NCBI GenBank assembly: GCA_009602735.1
Contig: WELA01012041.1
Location: forward strand, 62,001-126,000
Direction of reading: 5' to 3'
DNA length: 64,000 nt
Source: Mesotaenium endlicherianum
Taxonomy: Eukaryota > Streptophyta > Zygnematophyceae > Zygnematales > Mesotaeniaceae
Shown: one piece after another, positions 35,778 to 48,213 of the stretch
How the letters are laid out: each line of letters starts with the position of its first letter
Position numbering within the stretch: the first letter of the stretch is position 1
Program-made: the position numbers and the translations under genes
The notes under the pieces: model-generated
The model's input: only the letters and a program-made list of their open reading frames with translations
The model's database searches: none
Told to the model about the DNA's origin: nothing

Positions 35778-37625
35778 GAGCAAGGAACGCCAGGAAAGTC
35801 GCCCAGCCCTATGAGTGCGGAGGTTGCGGCTTATTGGACGAATGAACTGACAACTAGGGTTTTAGTACCTCATCATTGATGTTTCTCAGCTGTGGAGCGA
35901 GGGAATCGCGTGGGAACACTTTGACATGGGTATAGGGAGTTGCATGCCTTGAGATATTTATTGAAAGAAGGGTGAGGGCTGGGTTAGAACAGAGGAGGCC
36001 TGCACGATGTAAATAGGAGAATTTATTGCTTCGTGTACAGTTTGTGGATGTGCCTAAATTGGAGAGGCTAGGAAAACATTGGATGCAACCCCTCTCATGA
36101 CTGGAGAAATGAGGAGGATCAAGGTGTACAAGCATAGACAAAGGATTGACCAGGGATTGCTGAAGTCCAGAGTTTGGTAACTAGTTAAGCTTAGTTTCGG
36201 AGAGGCTTCCTACCAGGGCTTCTCCTTGCGAAAGCACTCATTTGTAGACAAGTGGTATCAACCCATCAGTAAAACTTTAAGATCAAAGATTTAGTTCGGA
36301 AAAAGCACGAAACTTACATGAGCTGAGCAGCCGAGGGCTCTCTGAATTACTTGGAAGGAAGCTAGTGAAGCTAGTGCTTGGTGTGCGTGGGTAGGACCAA
36401 TTTAAAAGAGTGCCATATAAACATACTCCAAAACAGCAATTTAATGGATGTTTTTAATGAAAATCTTCGAAGGAGTATATGACAGCTATGTTATGTATTT
36501 ATGCATTCAAATTTGTCAAGAATGGACGAAGCAAATATGCATACACAACACACTTACGGTGAAAAAAATTGTTGTTACTACAGTGCAATTTGAAGTGCCA
36601 CGAAGGGCACTTGGCTCATGTTATTATGAAATCATCATCAGTAGTGCAGCATTGCGTCGACGTGGACATTGATGATTCACAATTTGATAGTTATCATCAG
36701 AAGGAGACCAAGTGTTAACATCAAAAGGTCAACGTTCATGATTGTATAATGGAACCTTGTAGTCTTGATCTAGCATGCAAATACAGGCTCGAAGTACATA
36801 ATGGAACGTACCGTTTTGAATATAATTCAATTTTCAGGGTAGAAAATGTATCGCCCTCGCGACTTTGAGGACCATCTCAAGGGCCAAATTGGAGCGGCCA
36901 CAGTCAAAAAAATCAATGCCGCGTGTTGCGCAAATGAGTAAAATTCAATACGATTAAAAAGCTACAATTGCAATCGAAAGCGAGTTCATTTGGTTTACAC
37001 TGCACCGACCACCTATTATCCACGCCTTGGCCATTCCTCCTCTCAAGAGACCTTATTACTTGGCGCATCGGTCACGTGCATAAACATTCTTGCTGTGGAC
37101 ATTGTGACCAGCGAACATATTGGACATCTCTCGCTTGAGGATGAAAACCATGGTTACGCTGTTTGCAAGCACGCTCAATTTGAAGTTTGCTTGTTTGCAA
37201 ATGTCTGTGCTGTTTTTTGTGCTTTGTCTGCTTCGTTCGTGCTAATTTTTATTTGAATGTTATTACTGATTACTAAAAGGCCTACATTTTAACTGAAGAA
37301 ACAATTGATGTCAAATCGTCATGTGCGCGCGAACTCACAAAGTTCGCTTAATTTAGTGAACTCAACACTGAAAAAACGCAAACGGCGCAACCGTGCTGAA
37401 AACCCCCTAATGCGCTGTCACCATCTTTCCACTTTTTGGTGAAGTGTCTTCACGTCGATGTTTAAAAATTGTGCAATCATTCTTTTAGGAGATCTTTTTG
37501 GCGCTTTGGCAATGTGGAGGTACGTGGAATGGTACATAAGGTGGGACTTGATTCTGACTTATTGACGCGTATGTCTGCCGTTTTTGCTTCCCTTTTTTTT
37601 GAGCTCCGTTTGGAGATGGCGTATT
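35778..37625. other. non-coding DNA downstream of the cellulase
   Basis: The start is presumably the 3' untranslated region. Beyond it I see no gene, no LTR and no clear repeat. The frames at 36448-36672 and 36990-37256 have no family features. Confidence 0.4.
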
Positions 37626-37970
37626 CCAAAGTATTGCAATTGACCTCGAGAGGTGAGTTGGGAATCGTTCAATGTAATTGGGTTCTTCCAGTGCAATCGC
37701 TGAAAGTGCACCCCACAAATTGTAGAGGACAACCTTGGAAACCACAATAAACAATTTCATTTCCGCACCGTTGAAGTTGGTGTACCCATAGGTACACATA
37801 GGCACACCACAAGTAAATTGAATCGACTCAAAATCATCTCTTGGCCCTTACTTCCGTTGAAAGCACAGCCATTGGATGCTACTTGGGGAGCTAGCTCAAT
37901 TTCACCCACGGTGCTTGAAACCCACGTGAAACTGCACGAACAGATGAGTTGAGATGGCGTCTTAAGCTTA

Positions 37971-38085
37971 GTTATGGGATACGCACGTATCGGTTGACCG
38001 CCGTCGTATAACGCGGCGTATTATGGCGTATAAAAAAAAAACGTATGACACAGACAATAGGTAAATAAAGAGACTGCCGCCGTTT
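37971..38085 (+). mobile_element. left end of the CCTAGTTATGG family, copy in tandem unit 1
   Basis: TAGTTATGGGATACGCACGT is followed by CGTAT-rich sequence (ACGCGGCGTATTATGGCGTA), matching the minus-strand copy at 16926-16812. No right end is visible. Confidence 0.55.
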
Positions 38086-38428
38086 TCAAGTATCGCACTT
38101 GATCTCAAGAGGTGAACTAGGATTCGTTCAATTCAACTGGGTTTTTCCAATGCAATCGCAGAAAGTGCACCTCACAAATTGTAGAGGACAACCCTAGAAA
38201 CACCAATAAAGTATATCATTTTCGCACTGTCAAAGTTGGTGTACCAATAGGTACACATAGGCACACAACAAGTAAACTGAATTAGCTCAAAATCATCTCT
38301 TGGCCCTTATTTCCGTTGAAAGCACAGCCATTAGATGCTACCTGGGGAGCTAGCTCAATTTCACCCACGGCGCTTGAAACCCACGTGAAACTGCACGAAC
38401 AGACGAGTTGAGATGGCGTAATAAGCCT

Positions 38429-38550
38429 GCTTATGGGATACGCACGTATCGGTTGACCGCCGCCGTATAACGAGGCGTATTACAACCTATTTTGAAAATA
38501 CGCATAATACAAACAATAGGTGAATGAAGTGATTGCCGCCGTTCTCTTCA
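38429..38550 (+). mobile_element. left end of the CCTAGTTATGG family, copy in tandem unit 2
   Basis: GCTTATGGGATACGCACGTA is followed by the same CGTAT-rich sequence as 459 bases upstream. It was duplicated together with its host unit. Confidence 0.55.
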
Positions 38551-38813
38551 AGCCGCTCTATTTCATTCACTTCATAAATGTTTTGGCTTACGCTACATTT
38601 TGCGTACGTACGCGCTGACCAACTCAACCGGGTTAGATACGTGACAAATTAATTTTATTGAATTCGTCGCGATGGCCATTTCCGGTAATGGACAGTGATT
38701 CAATAGGTACTCGTCACTCGCAGTCAGTCGTTACTCATTCACATGACAGCTTGCAGGGTGCAACTTTCTGAGTGTAAACTTCAGCATAGAGGGGCCTCCC
38801 GACCACTCCCAAT

Positions 38814-39172
38814 CCTAGTTATGGGATACTCGCGTATTGGTCCGTGAGCGACGTGTTACACCACGTATTTTGACGTATTTTCAAAATACTCAAAATACGC
38901 GTTCCGACGAGGTAAAACTGAATATTTGGGGGTTTGAAAATGTGACAATGAATTTTCTACTTTCACCACCTTCATATCATAGCAGATTGAGTCCTCTACC
39001 ATTTGCAATTCATCGCGCTCGAGGTTTCGAAGCAATTTGATAGTAATAAGCTCTGCCAAGTTTTCCGAGAATCTTGGAAAAACGTAGTACTCACGTATTT
39101 CCAATTTTTACACGTACTTTTGCACTACGTATACGTTTTACGTATTCTCCAAATACGTATTCCATAACTAGG
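38814..39172. mobile_element. complete 359-base non-autonomous DNA transposon (MITE-like) with 8-base TSD
   Basis: The left end is CCTAGTTATGGGATAC and the right end reads CCTAGTTATGGAATAC on the other strand, so the terminal inverted repeats are 16 bases with one mismatch. The target duplication CTCCCAAT is perfect at 38806-38813 and 39173-39180. Eight-base duplications are typical of the hAT superfamily. There is no coding capacity; the interior is rich in ACGTATTT motifs. It could be mobilised by a hAT transposase, but whether by the type at 7123-9513 is unknown. Confidence 0.85.
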
Positions 39173-39290
39173 CTCCCAATCCCCCTAACGTGAGAATGAT
39201 CAACACATGCACCAGTGATTATTTGTCAAAAATAATACATTGTAATGTGTAACGAATCAATGATGTGAGTGGCCACTGCCTTGCCTCATG

Positions 39291-39541
39291 TGCAAGAGGA
39301 GAAGTGCCCTAGTGGAAGCGTAGTGACTCACAAGGAACCAAACTAGTTGCAATCATACTCTAGAGTGCAGCGGCATATAACTAAGAAAGATTAGGAAAAT
39401 GACTCAACATTTTGAGTAGCCAAAAAATGCTCACAAATGGACTACGATAGAAGACCTTGTCCTTACAAACTCGTAAAAGTTTACAGAATTGAAAATTGAT
39501 GAGAAACAAAGAAGGATATGCCTATTTATACTTTTCAACGA
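39291..39541 (-). mobile_element. truncated family-2 LTR, minus strand
   Basis: The reverse complement matches the right 250 bases of the family-2 LTR (compare 16180-16433): the block with CCACTAGGGCACTT, CTACGAGTTTG-like sequence and the TATA region. It stops about ten bases before the family-1 LTR at 39552, which may have inserted into it. Confidence 0.75.
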
Positions 39542-39551
39542 CGAGCGCTCG

Positions 39552-40038
39552 TGTAGTGATTGGGACTTCATATTTTGATGCTTTTGAATAATTTGGAATA
39601 GTTTTGTGCGGATGCAAGTGTGAATAGGTATTTTAATGACTTGGTTCATGTTCCTTTCACTTTCTAGGCATTTTCGTATGTAGAAGGATGGCCTAAAACA
39701 ACCCCATGTGGCAAAAGTCAAATGTGCCATTTTTAGGTCAAAAGGACACGTGTACATTTTTCTAGAAAGAGGTGGCAAGTTTTGGGATGAGTTGGGTGCC
39801 AACACATCAACGTGCACCCTCTTAGAAATTATTTGTGTAGCAAGTATATAAACAAGAGCTAGCACGTAAAAAAGGCATTGGAGAATTACTCTTGTGCTTG
39901 CCAAGTTTAAGAAATATGTTAGTAGTTTCTAGAAACCATCTCCCTATGAAAAAGCTTCCACTTGTGTTCAAAGATCCTAGTCTTGACTAGATAAAATATT
40001 CTACTTTATTCAGTACTTTATCTATTTGTTTGACTACG
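39552..40038 (+). repeat. 5' LTR of copy D
   Basis: A 487-base family-1 LTR begins TGTAGTGATTGGG and ends GACTACG. It is more diverged from the other LTRs than they are from one another, apart from the solo copy. Confidence 0.85.
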
Positions 40039-41106
40039 GTGGTATCGGAGCTAGGCACTTTGGTAGCACAAGAAGATGGCCGATCCTCAAGACCAACAGC
40101 AAGCTTTCGAAAAAAGCACTTCATCTCCAAGTGACCTTCCTCCAGCGCCGATGGGAGAGCCCACTCAAGGAAATCTGCAACAACAAGAAGCACCACAATG
40201 AGGAGCACCGTCATATCCCGTGGCAGCCGCTATAGCAAAGTTGACCCCACGACAAGGAGTTCCCGAAAATGAGTGGGCAGCGTTCCTAATGACCGTCCAC
40301 AACCAAGTGGGCTTGGCCACCTATGAATTAATCGTACAAGCGTCAAGAGAAGCTATGGCTGCCATAACTGCACCTTTTGCAAGCAATATTGCAAATCTAG
40401 CCCCGGCTCAAGCGCCTCCACAAGAGCCTACAAGAGCAAGGAAACTCATCACGCCCGGCAAACTCAAAACTTTCAATCTCGGGAGAGGAGCCCAACTGAA
40501 TCTGTGGCTCTACCAAGTGGAGACGTACCTCACATTCCTTGGAGTACCCGAGGAGGACTATGTCCCTTTTGCCGTTACCTTGCTCAGATGAGCAGCAACA
40601 TCATGGTGGCGTAACTATGAAGCGGCTGTATATCAAGTTGTGGCGCATCCCGTACTCGGCCAAGGGTTTGCACCATCATATACAAGATGGGTGGACTTCG
40701 AGAAGCCCTCCAGAAGTAATTTATGCCCATCAATGCGGACAAAATTGCTCGAGAAAAGCTTTGCCATCTCAAGCAAACAACGTCCGTTCAAGAACATACA
40801 TCCAGATTTCTTGACCTCACTCTTGAGATCCCCAACATGTCGCTCGAGGAGAGGATTGATCGTTACGTGTCTGGCATCAAGCCCAAGGTGGCAAAAGAAG
40901 TGGAATTGCGCGACTTGACAGGTTTTTCAAAGATTATTGATTTGGCTCAAAAGGTGGATACCTCGGATTTCAAGCATTCGATGCCTTCATCTTCACAAGC
41001 ACCTATTGCGCGGGTGAACGCAACCCCCTCCACATCCGTTTCTGGACCCACACCCATGGAAATTGGAGTCACCAGAAGAGGCTCCAGGGCTGCTCGGAGG
41101 AGTGGA

Positions 41107-41597
41107 TGTAGTGATTTGAGTTTTATTACATTAGTTTGCTTTTATTTTAATGCTTTTGAATATGCTCAAAGTAGTATTGTGGGGATTCAAGTGTGAATAG
41201 ATACTCTAGTAACTTGGTTCATGTCCTTTAAACCTTCTAAGGCATTTTTGAAGTTAGAGGAAGGACCTAGAAGAACTCCATGTGGCACAAGTCAAATGTG
41301 CCATTTTAAGGTCAAAAGGACATCCGTAAATTATCCTAGAAAGAGGTGGCAAGTTTGGGGATGTGTTGGGTGCCAACACATCAACATGCACCTTCCCAAA
41401 AATAACTTATGTAGCAAGTATATAAACAAGAGCTAGAATGTAGAAAGGTATTTGGATAATCACTCTTGTACGTGCCAAATTCCAGAAATAGATCAACATT
41501 CCAGAAGTCATCTCTCTTTCAAAAAGCTACCACTTGCGTTCAAAGATCCTAGTCTAAAATAAATAAAGTGTTCTACTTATCTATCTGTTTCTCTACA
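41107..41597 (+). repeat. 5' LTR of copy C
   Basis: A 491-base family-1 LTR begins TGTAGTGATTTGAG and ends TCTCTACA, preceded by the GTGGA duplication. It has a TATA-like AAGTATATAAACAAG near 41417. Confidence 0.9.
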
Positions 41598-44500
41598 GTG
41601 GTATTGGAGCCAGGCACTTTGGTAGCACCATAAGATGGCCGATCCTCAAGACCAACAGCAAGCTTTTGAAGGAAGCCCTTCCTCTCCAAGAGACCCTTCT
41701 CCAACGCCGATGGGAGAGCCCACTCAAGAAAATTTGCAACAACAAGAAGCACCACAAGGAGGAGCACCGTCAAATCCCGTGGCAGCCGCTATAGCAAAGT
41801 TGACCCCACCACAAGGAGTTCTCGCAAATGAGTGGGCAGCCTTCTTAATGACCGTCCACAACCAAGTGGGCTTGGCCACCTACGAAGCAACCGTGCAAGC
41901 GTCAAGAGAAGCTATGGGTGCCATCGTTGCCACTATTGCGAGCAATGCTCAAAATCCAGCCCCGGCTCAAGCGCCTCCACAAGAGCCTACAAGAGCAAGG
42001 AAACTCATCAAGCCCGGAATACCAGACACTTTCAATCTTGGGAGAGGAGCCAAACTAAATCTGTGGCTCTACCAAGTGGAGACGTACCTCACATTCCTTG
42101 AAGTACCCGAGGAGGATCATGTCCCTTTTGCCGTTACCTTGCTCAGAGGAGCAGCAACATCATGGTGGCGTAACTATCAAGCGGGTGTATATCAAGCTGT
42201 GGCGCATCCCGTACCCGGCCAAGAGCCCCCACCATCATATGCAAAATGGGTGGATTTTCGTGAAGCCCTTAAGAAGCAATTCATGCCCATCAATGCGGAG
42301 AAAATTGCTCGAGAAAAGCTTCGCCATCTCAAGCAAACAACGTCCGCTCAAGAGTATACATCCAGATTTCATGACCTCACTCTTGAGATCCCCAACATGT
42401 CGCTCGAGGAGAAGATTGATCGTTATGTGTCTGGGCTCAAGCCCAAGCTGGCAAAAGAAGTGGAATTACGCGACTTGACGGACATTTCGAAGATTATTGA
42501 AATGGCTCAAAAGGTGGATACCTTGGATTTCAAGCACTCCGTACCTTCATCTTTACGGGCACCGGCAACGCAAGTGTACGGAGCCCCTTCCACATCTGTA
42601 TCTGGATCCACACCCATGGAAATTGGAGTCATTAAAACGGACCCCGCGGCTGCCCGGAAGAGTGGAAGACCCTCCAATGACACTTATGATGCAAGAAACC
42701 AGCAAGGAGTGAAAGCAAGACTCTCCCCGGCTGAAAAAGAAGCTCTCATGACGGCTGGACTATGCTTTTATTGTAAGGAGAAGGGTCATTGTGCACTCTC
42801 ATGGCCCAAAAAGTTGTCAAAAAACGGACAGCGCCGGTAGGCCAGGAGCCTACCACCCCAAGACCCACTTCACGAGAAGACAACAAGCCAAGTGAGGAAG
42901 GGACACGAGCTTCTTTTGGCCTTGATCACGCCAAGGGACATCAAGAAAGACATCAAGAGTCAAGAAGGCAGCCCCATTCCCGAGGAGATACAAGAAGCCC
43001 TAGAGGACTACAAAGAAGTATTCTCCCCGGAATTGCCCAAGGGCCTACCCCCCATGAGAGTCGTAGACCACAAGATAGAGTTGGAGCCCGGAAGCATGCC
43101 CATCTCTCGGCCTATGTTTAAGATGTCATACACGGAGCTAGACGAAGTCAAGAAGCAAATCAAGGAGCTACTGGAGCATGGCTTCATTCGACCTAGGAAG
43201 TCGCCATTTGGAGCCCCGGTGCTATTTGTCAAGAAGAAGGATGGTACCTTGAGGATGTGTGTGGACTATCGTGCCCTCAACAAGATCACCATCAAGAATC
43301 GATACCTGCTGCCGCGCATGGATGAGCTAATGGACCGGCTGGTAAGAGCCAAGTACTTTACAAAGATTGACTTACGGAGCGGCTACCACCAGATTCGCAT
43401 CGCAGAACCGGACATAGAGAAGACGGCATTCAGGACAAGATATGGACATTTTGAGTTCATGGTCTTACCATTTGGACTCACCAATGCACCAGCAACTTTC
43501 ATGACTATGATGAACACTACATTTCAGATTCTGCTAGAGAGATTTGTGGTGGTATTCACTGATGACATTCTTATTTACACAAAGACCCTTGAAGAGCATG
43601 GAAGACACGAGAAAGAAGTGCTCAAAATCCTGAAGGAAAACAAGCTATTTGCGAAGGAGTCAAAGTGCGAGTTTGCCAAACAAGAAGTGGAGTTCCTAGG
43701 TTTCCACGTAACTGCTGATGGCATCAAGATGGACCCCAAGAAGACCACGGTGGTGGAGGAATGGCCACCCCCCACGATTAAGAAAGAACTCCAATCATTC
43801 TTGGGATTTGCCAATTGGTACAGGAGATTCATCCAGAGCTTCTCGCACATAGCAGCCCCCGCGATCTACTCAAGGAGGACACGCTATATACATGGACCAA
43901 GAAAGAGGAAGAAGCAAAGATTGACCACATCCCCGGTGCTTACACTCCCAAGTCCAAACCCAGATTGGCCCTTCCACGTCATCACCGATGCATCTTCCTA
44001 TGCAATAGGAGCAATCCTGCTTTAAGACCAAGGCAAGGGACTGCAGCCCATCGCCTACGAGGCAAGGAAGCTAAATCCAGCCAAGCAGAAGTATACAACC
44101 ACGGAGCGAGAGGCCTTGGCAATTATTCATGCCTTGAAGGTTTGGCGCTGCTACGTTGAAGGACGCAAGGTGCTGGTCACGACGGACCACGAGGCGTTGA
44201 AGCACCTCCAGACGCAGCCGTATCTCTCACGAAGACAAGCAAGATGGAGTGAAAACTTGCAAAAGTTGAACATCACGATCCAGTACCAGCCCGGCAAGAC
44301 AAACCCGGCTAACCCCCTCTCAATACTGCAAATAAATGCAGTGATGACATCCCTGAGTACAGATGTGGAAGCTGGATTTTCAGCCGCCTATAATGCGGAC
44401 CCTTATTACATGAATGACGAGGCAGCCCTTGACCCACACAAGAAGCAAGAAGGTTGAGACAAGACCCGGGACAGACATGCGTGCCTAACAATCAAGAGCT

Positions 44501-46620
44501 ACAACTCTTGTTACTTCGAGAAGCACACGACAACCCACTTGGAGGTCACTTTGGAATATTAAAGACCACGGGCGTGCTCGCAAGGACATATTGCTGGCCA
44601 GCAATGTCTAAGCAAGTCAAGGTATACTTCAGGAGCTGCGACACATGCCAAATAATCAAACCATCATCACAACAGGCGGGAGGACTTCTTCAACCACTAC
44701 CAATCCCCAAGAGACAATGGACAGACATCTCCATGGACCTCATTGTGGACTTGCCAGTGACACCACGCGGCTACGATGCAATATTAACAGTGGTGGAAAG
44801 ACTTACAAAGATGGCTCATTTCATCCCAACAACAACCAAGGTTACAGCACCCCACTTATAGCAAGACTCATTTTTGACAGTATATTTCAATTACATGGCC
44901 TTCCCTCAAGAATAGTGTCTAATCGCGACCTGAGATTCTCAAGCCATTTTTTGAAATATCTTTTCAAGAACTTGGGTACATCGTTGGATATGTCCACTGC
45001 CTACCACTCGCAATCGAATGGACAAACAGAGCGTATGAATCGTACTATTAAGACCTCTCTAAAGGCCTACGTCTCTACTCTGGAGCAAGACTAGGACATG
45101 TACTTGACCCCATTAAGGTTTGCCTACAACAATACGACGCAGGCCTCTACCCAAGAGTCCTCATTCTTCCTCAACTATAACTTCCATCCGACCACGCCGC
45201 TGAGCTTCACGGCTAGCCATGATGAAGTACTTGCAGCATCAGATTTTTTGGAGACATTAGAAGAAGCCCTTGCAGCAGCCACAAAAGCTCTACTACACGT
45301 GCTAGATGCTCAAGCAAAAATGCCAAACAGGGCTAGAAGAAAAATTACATACAAAGTGGACGACGCACTGTTACTATCATCTAAGAACATCTCCCCAACA
45401 ATAGGCCTGCCGGCAGCAAGTTCTCTCTAAAGTTTTTGGGACCCTTCAAGATAATCCAGCAAGTCAACCCAGTTGCTTTCAAGCTAGAGCTTCCCCAGAC
45501 TATGCACATCGACCCCGTGTTCCACGCTTCGCTCTTCAAGCGATATGAACAACCCGACAACCAGTTCCGAGGACGTGTGACAACCCCACCACCCCCAACA
45601 ATAGTGGATGATCATTTGGAGTATGATGTTGAAGACATATTGGCTATGAGAAATTCCAGGAGGCAACAGCAATATCTCATCAAGTGGAAAGGATATCCAG
45701 ATTTAGAGAATAGTTAGGTGGCGGCGCACTACCTTGACAAAGTTCAGAGAAAGCTGAAATACTTCCATGCCGCCAACCCCCATCTTGGACCAGCCCCAAG
45801 TCCCTCTACTAAAAGCCCAAAGACTTCAGGGAGGCAGCCTGCCACCATCAAGAAGCAGCAGAAGACCCCTTGGAGGCAGCCTGCAAGGACAAGAAAGAGG
45901 AAAAAATGACATTAGACACTTCTCTCTTCTCGCAGTTTCTGAACAGAAAAGTAAAACTGCTACTGGTGATAGGTCTTTGCATAATATATTCTGAAAATTT
46001 ACGGGGCTGTAGTCCATGATTAGTCGGTCATTTAGAATCCAAGTTTGCTCAATTTGCAGCACTGGTAAGCGAGACATGATGCTCTGAGTAGAAGGGGGGT
46101 CAGGCTGCTGGCATTATTAAGGCAGAATATGCCATCTGACATTGTGCCCTCCCCTAAACTTCAAATGCTCTGAAACTCAGGACTATGGTAGAACATCTTA
46201 GAGCGCCCACTTAGTCACTTACTTTGCAAAATTTGAAGTAGTACAGAAGGACTTATGATTATCAGAAGTCTCTACACAGATTTGGAGGAGTGCCTACTCT
46301 CTCAGCTCTCAACAACACTCCAGAAGTTGAAGTGCTCTCAAATTTGATGACTTTGTAGACTTCTATAACGCGCTCTATTTGGAGTTAGAATTTTCCAATT
46401 TGGACGAGTTTTGTGGACGCTATGAAATTTTGAATTTGTGGCAGATTCTGGGTCAACTTTTACAATTTTGTTTATCATCAAGGAGTAGGCTAGCCAATAA
46501 GGTCACACCACCCATGACCTTGCCTAGTCCACCTTACACGTGTAGCACCTGATTTGAACCCGTTGACTAGTCTGCTCCACTTCACGCGCCGAGACGTCGC
46601 TTTTTCTGTCGGGGGAGTGA

Positions 46621-47122
46621 TGTAGTGATTTGAGTTTTATCATGTTAGTTTGCTTTTATTTTAATGCTTCTGAATATACTCAAAGTAGTATTGTGTGGAT
46701 TCAAGTGTGAATTGATACTCTAGTAACTTGGTTCATGTCCTTTGAACCTTGTAAGGCATTATCGAAGTTAGAGGAAGGACCTAAAAGAACTCCATGTGGC
46801 AAAAGTCAAATGTGCCATTTTTAGGTCAAAATGACATGTGTACATTATTCTAGAAAGAGGTGGCAAGTTTTGGAATGTGTTGGGTGCCAACACATCAACA
46901 TGCACCTTCCTAGAAATTACTTATGTAGCAAGTATACAAACAAGAGCTAGAACGTAGAAAGGTATTGGAAGTTCACTCTTGTACGTGCCAAATTCCAAAA
47001 ATAAATCAACATTCTAGAAGTCATCTCTCTTTCGAAAAGCTACCACTTGCGTTCAAAGATCCTAGTCTTGAATAAATAAAGTATTCTACTTACTAAGTAC
47101 TCAGTCGATTTGTTTCACTACA
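46621..47122 (+). repeat. 3' LTR of copy C
   Basis: A 502-base family-1 LTR follows the purine tract GGGGGAGTGA. It ends TTTCACTACA and is followed by GTGGA. Confidence 0.9.
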
Positions 47123-47531
47123 GTGGAAGACCCTCCAATGACAATTATGATGCAAGAAATTAGCAAAAAGTAAAATCAAACTCTTGACGGCTAAGAGAGA
47201 AGATCTCATGAAGGCTGGAGTATGCTTTTAATGCAAGGAGAAAGGTCATCGTGCACTCTCATTCCTTAAGAAGATGTCAAAAAACGGAGAGCAACGGTAG
47301 GCCAGGAGCCTACCACCCCAAGACCCACTTCACGAGAAGACAACAAGCCAAGTGAGGTGGAGACTTCCATTGAAGACGACGTTCTAGCCCCAATGAATTT
47401 GGGAAACTACCTTGGAGGAGAGAAGGTCCACGTCTTGGTGGACAGCGGAGCCCAAGGCAATTTCATTGCTGCAGATTTTGCCACTAAGCATGGTATTACT
47501 ATGCGCACTCTTGACTACGACGAAGAAAATA

Positions 47532-48213
47532 TCACTCTGAGACTTGTCCGTGTTCAAACGCCGAAAAACGCCCAAGGACTCAATCCCCGGCCATCTCGGG
47601 GCCCATCGGAGACCTCTTTTTCTTTGCCTCCCACCGCGTTGGCGTAGCCACTTTGGCTGGAATTCGACGATGATGGGTAATTCTTCGGCCCCACTTTGCA
47701 TATCATGTCCCAGAATGAATCTGCGCCTCGAACTTCCTCCGGCAATTCTTCGCCTGCAGGTGCTTCATTCGTCCCTTACAACTATTTTGCTCCAACACTT
47801 CCTTTAAGAAGTTATCTCCTCTGTTCCTTTGGCTTACAAACTGTTTTCAGGCTTCTTCGTACTGCTGCTTCACCATGCGTATCCTGTCCTTATAAGATTA
47901 TCACTACACAGTTGCACTCCACACAATCGCCCGTGCTTCCATTTTTCCTCCTAACGCAAATCTGCAAGGGTGTAGTTTGCAGGGTCTGCCTGCTGTGCTT
48001 ATTTAAGACACTCGCATTTAAGTACCGGAGGAATACTCCCGCCGGCCTGCCGCACTCCTCTGTGCCTTGTATTTTCCGCATTCGTTCTTGTCCTCCATCT
48101 CTTAGTATTGTGTCAGTGTACAGTGAAACTCCTGGTCATGGGGTCTTATGAAAACTGCTTTTGTTTTAATCAAACATACGTTTTAGACACGGGAAAAGTG
48201 GAGGTCTTCCACC
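47532..48213. other. unassigned spacer between copy D and the LRR-like gene
   Basis: Similarity to the family-1 element stops abruptly at about 47531. The rest has no recognised domain or repeat. Its right end presumably holds the promoter and leader of the gene at 48214. Confidence 0.4.

Larger units (their letters stand above)
37626..38560. repeat. 459-base tandem duplication
   Basis: Two direct copies, about 37626-38093 and 38094-38560, have an offset of 459 bases and roughly 85-90 percent identity by eye. Shared markers are CACATAGGCACAC, AAATCATCTCTTGGCCCTTA and GGGGAGCTAGCTCAATTTCA. Each copy ends with the left end of the CCTAGTTATGG small transposon family (37971 and about 38428), so the element was in place before the duplication. 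Confidence 0.85.
41107..47122 (+). mobile_element. family-1 chromovirus copy C, nested in copy D
   Basis: The LTRs are 41107-41597 and 46621-47122. The target duplication GTGGA is perfect at 41102-41106 and 47123-47127, and it lies within the gag sequence of copy D, which proves the nesting. The primer-binding site (41599-41610) has one change. Gag (41635-42840) is open. Recognisable reverse transcriptase, RNase H, integrase and chromodomain segments follow to about 45905. The two LTRs differ by several percent, so it is older than copies A and B. It is broken, with about eight breaks. Confidence 0.9.
39552..47531 (+). mobile_element. old family-1 chromovirus fragment (copy D), split by copy C
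   Basis: The 5' LTR is 39552-40038, with a primer-binding site at 40040-40051. Gag sequence runs 40076-41106, then copy C (41107-47122) interrupts. From 47123 the gag knuckle region and the protease ([14 protein letters not shown], about 47435-47480) resume until similarity stops near 47531. No reverse transcriptase, integrase or 3' LTR is present. It is broken, with several breaks besides the nested insertion, and older than the element inside it. Confidence 0.85.
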
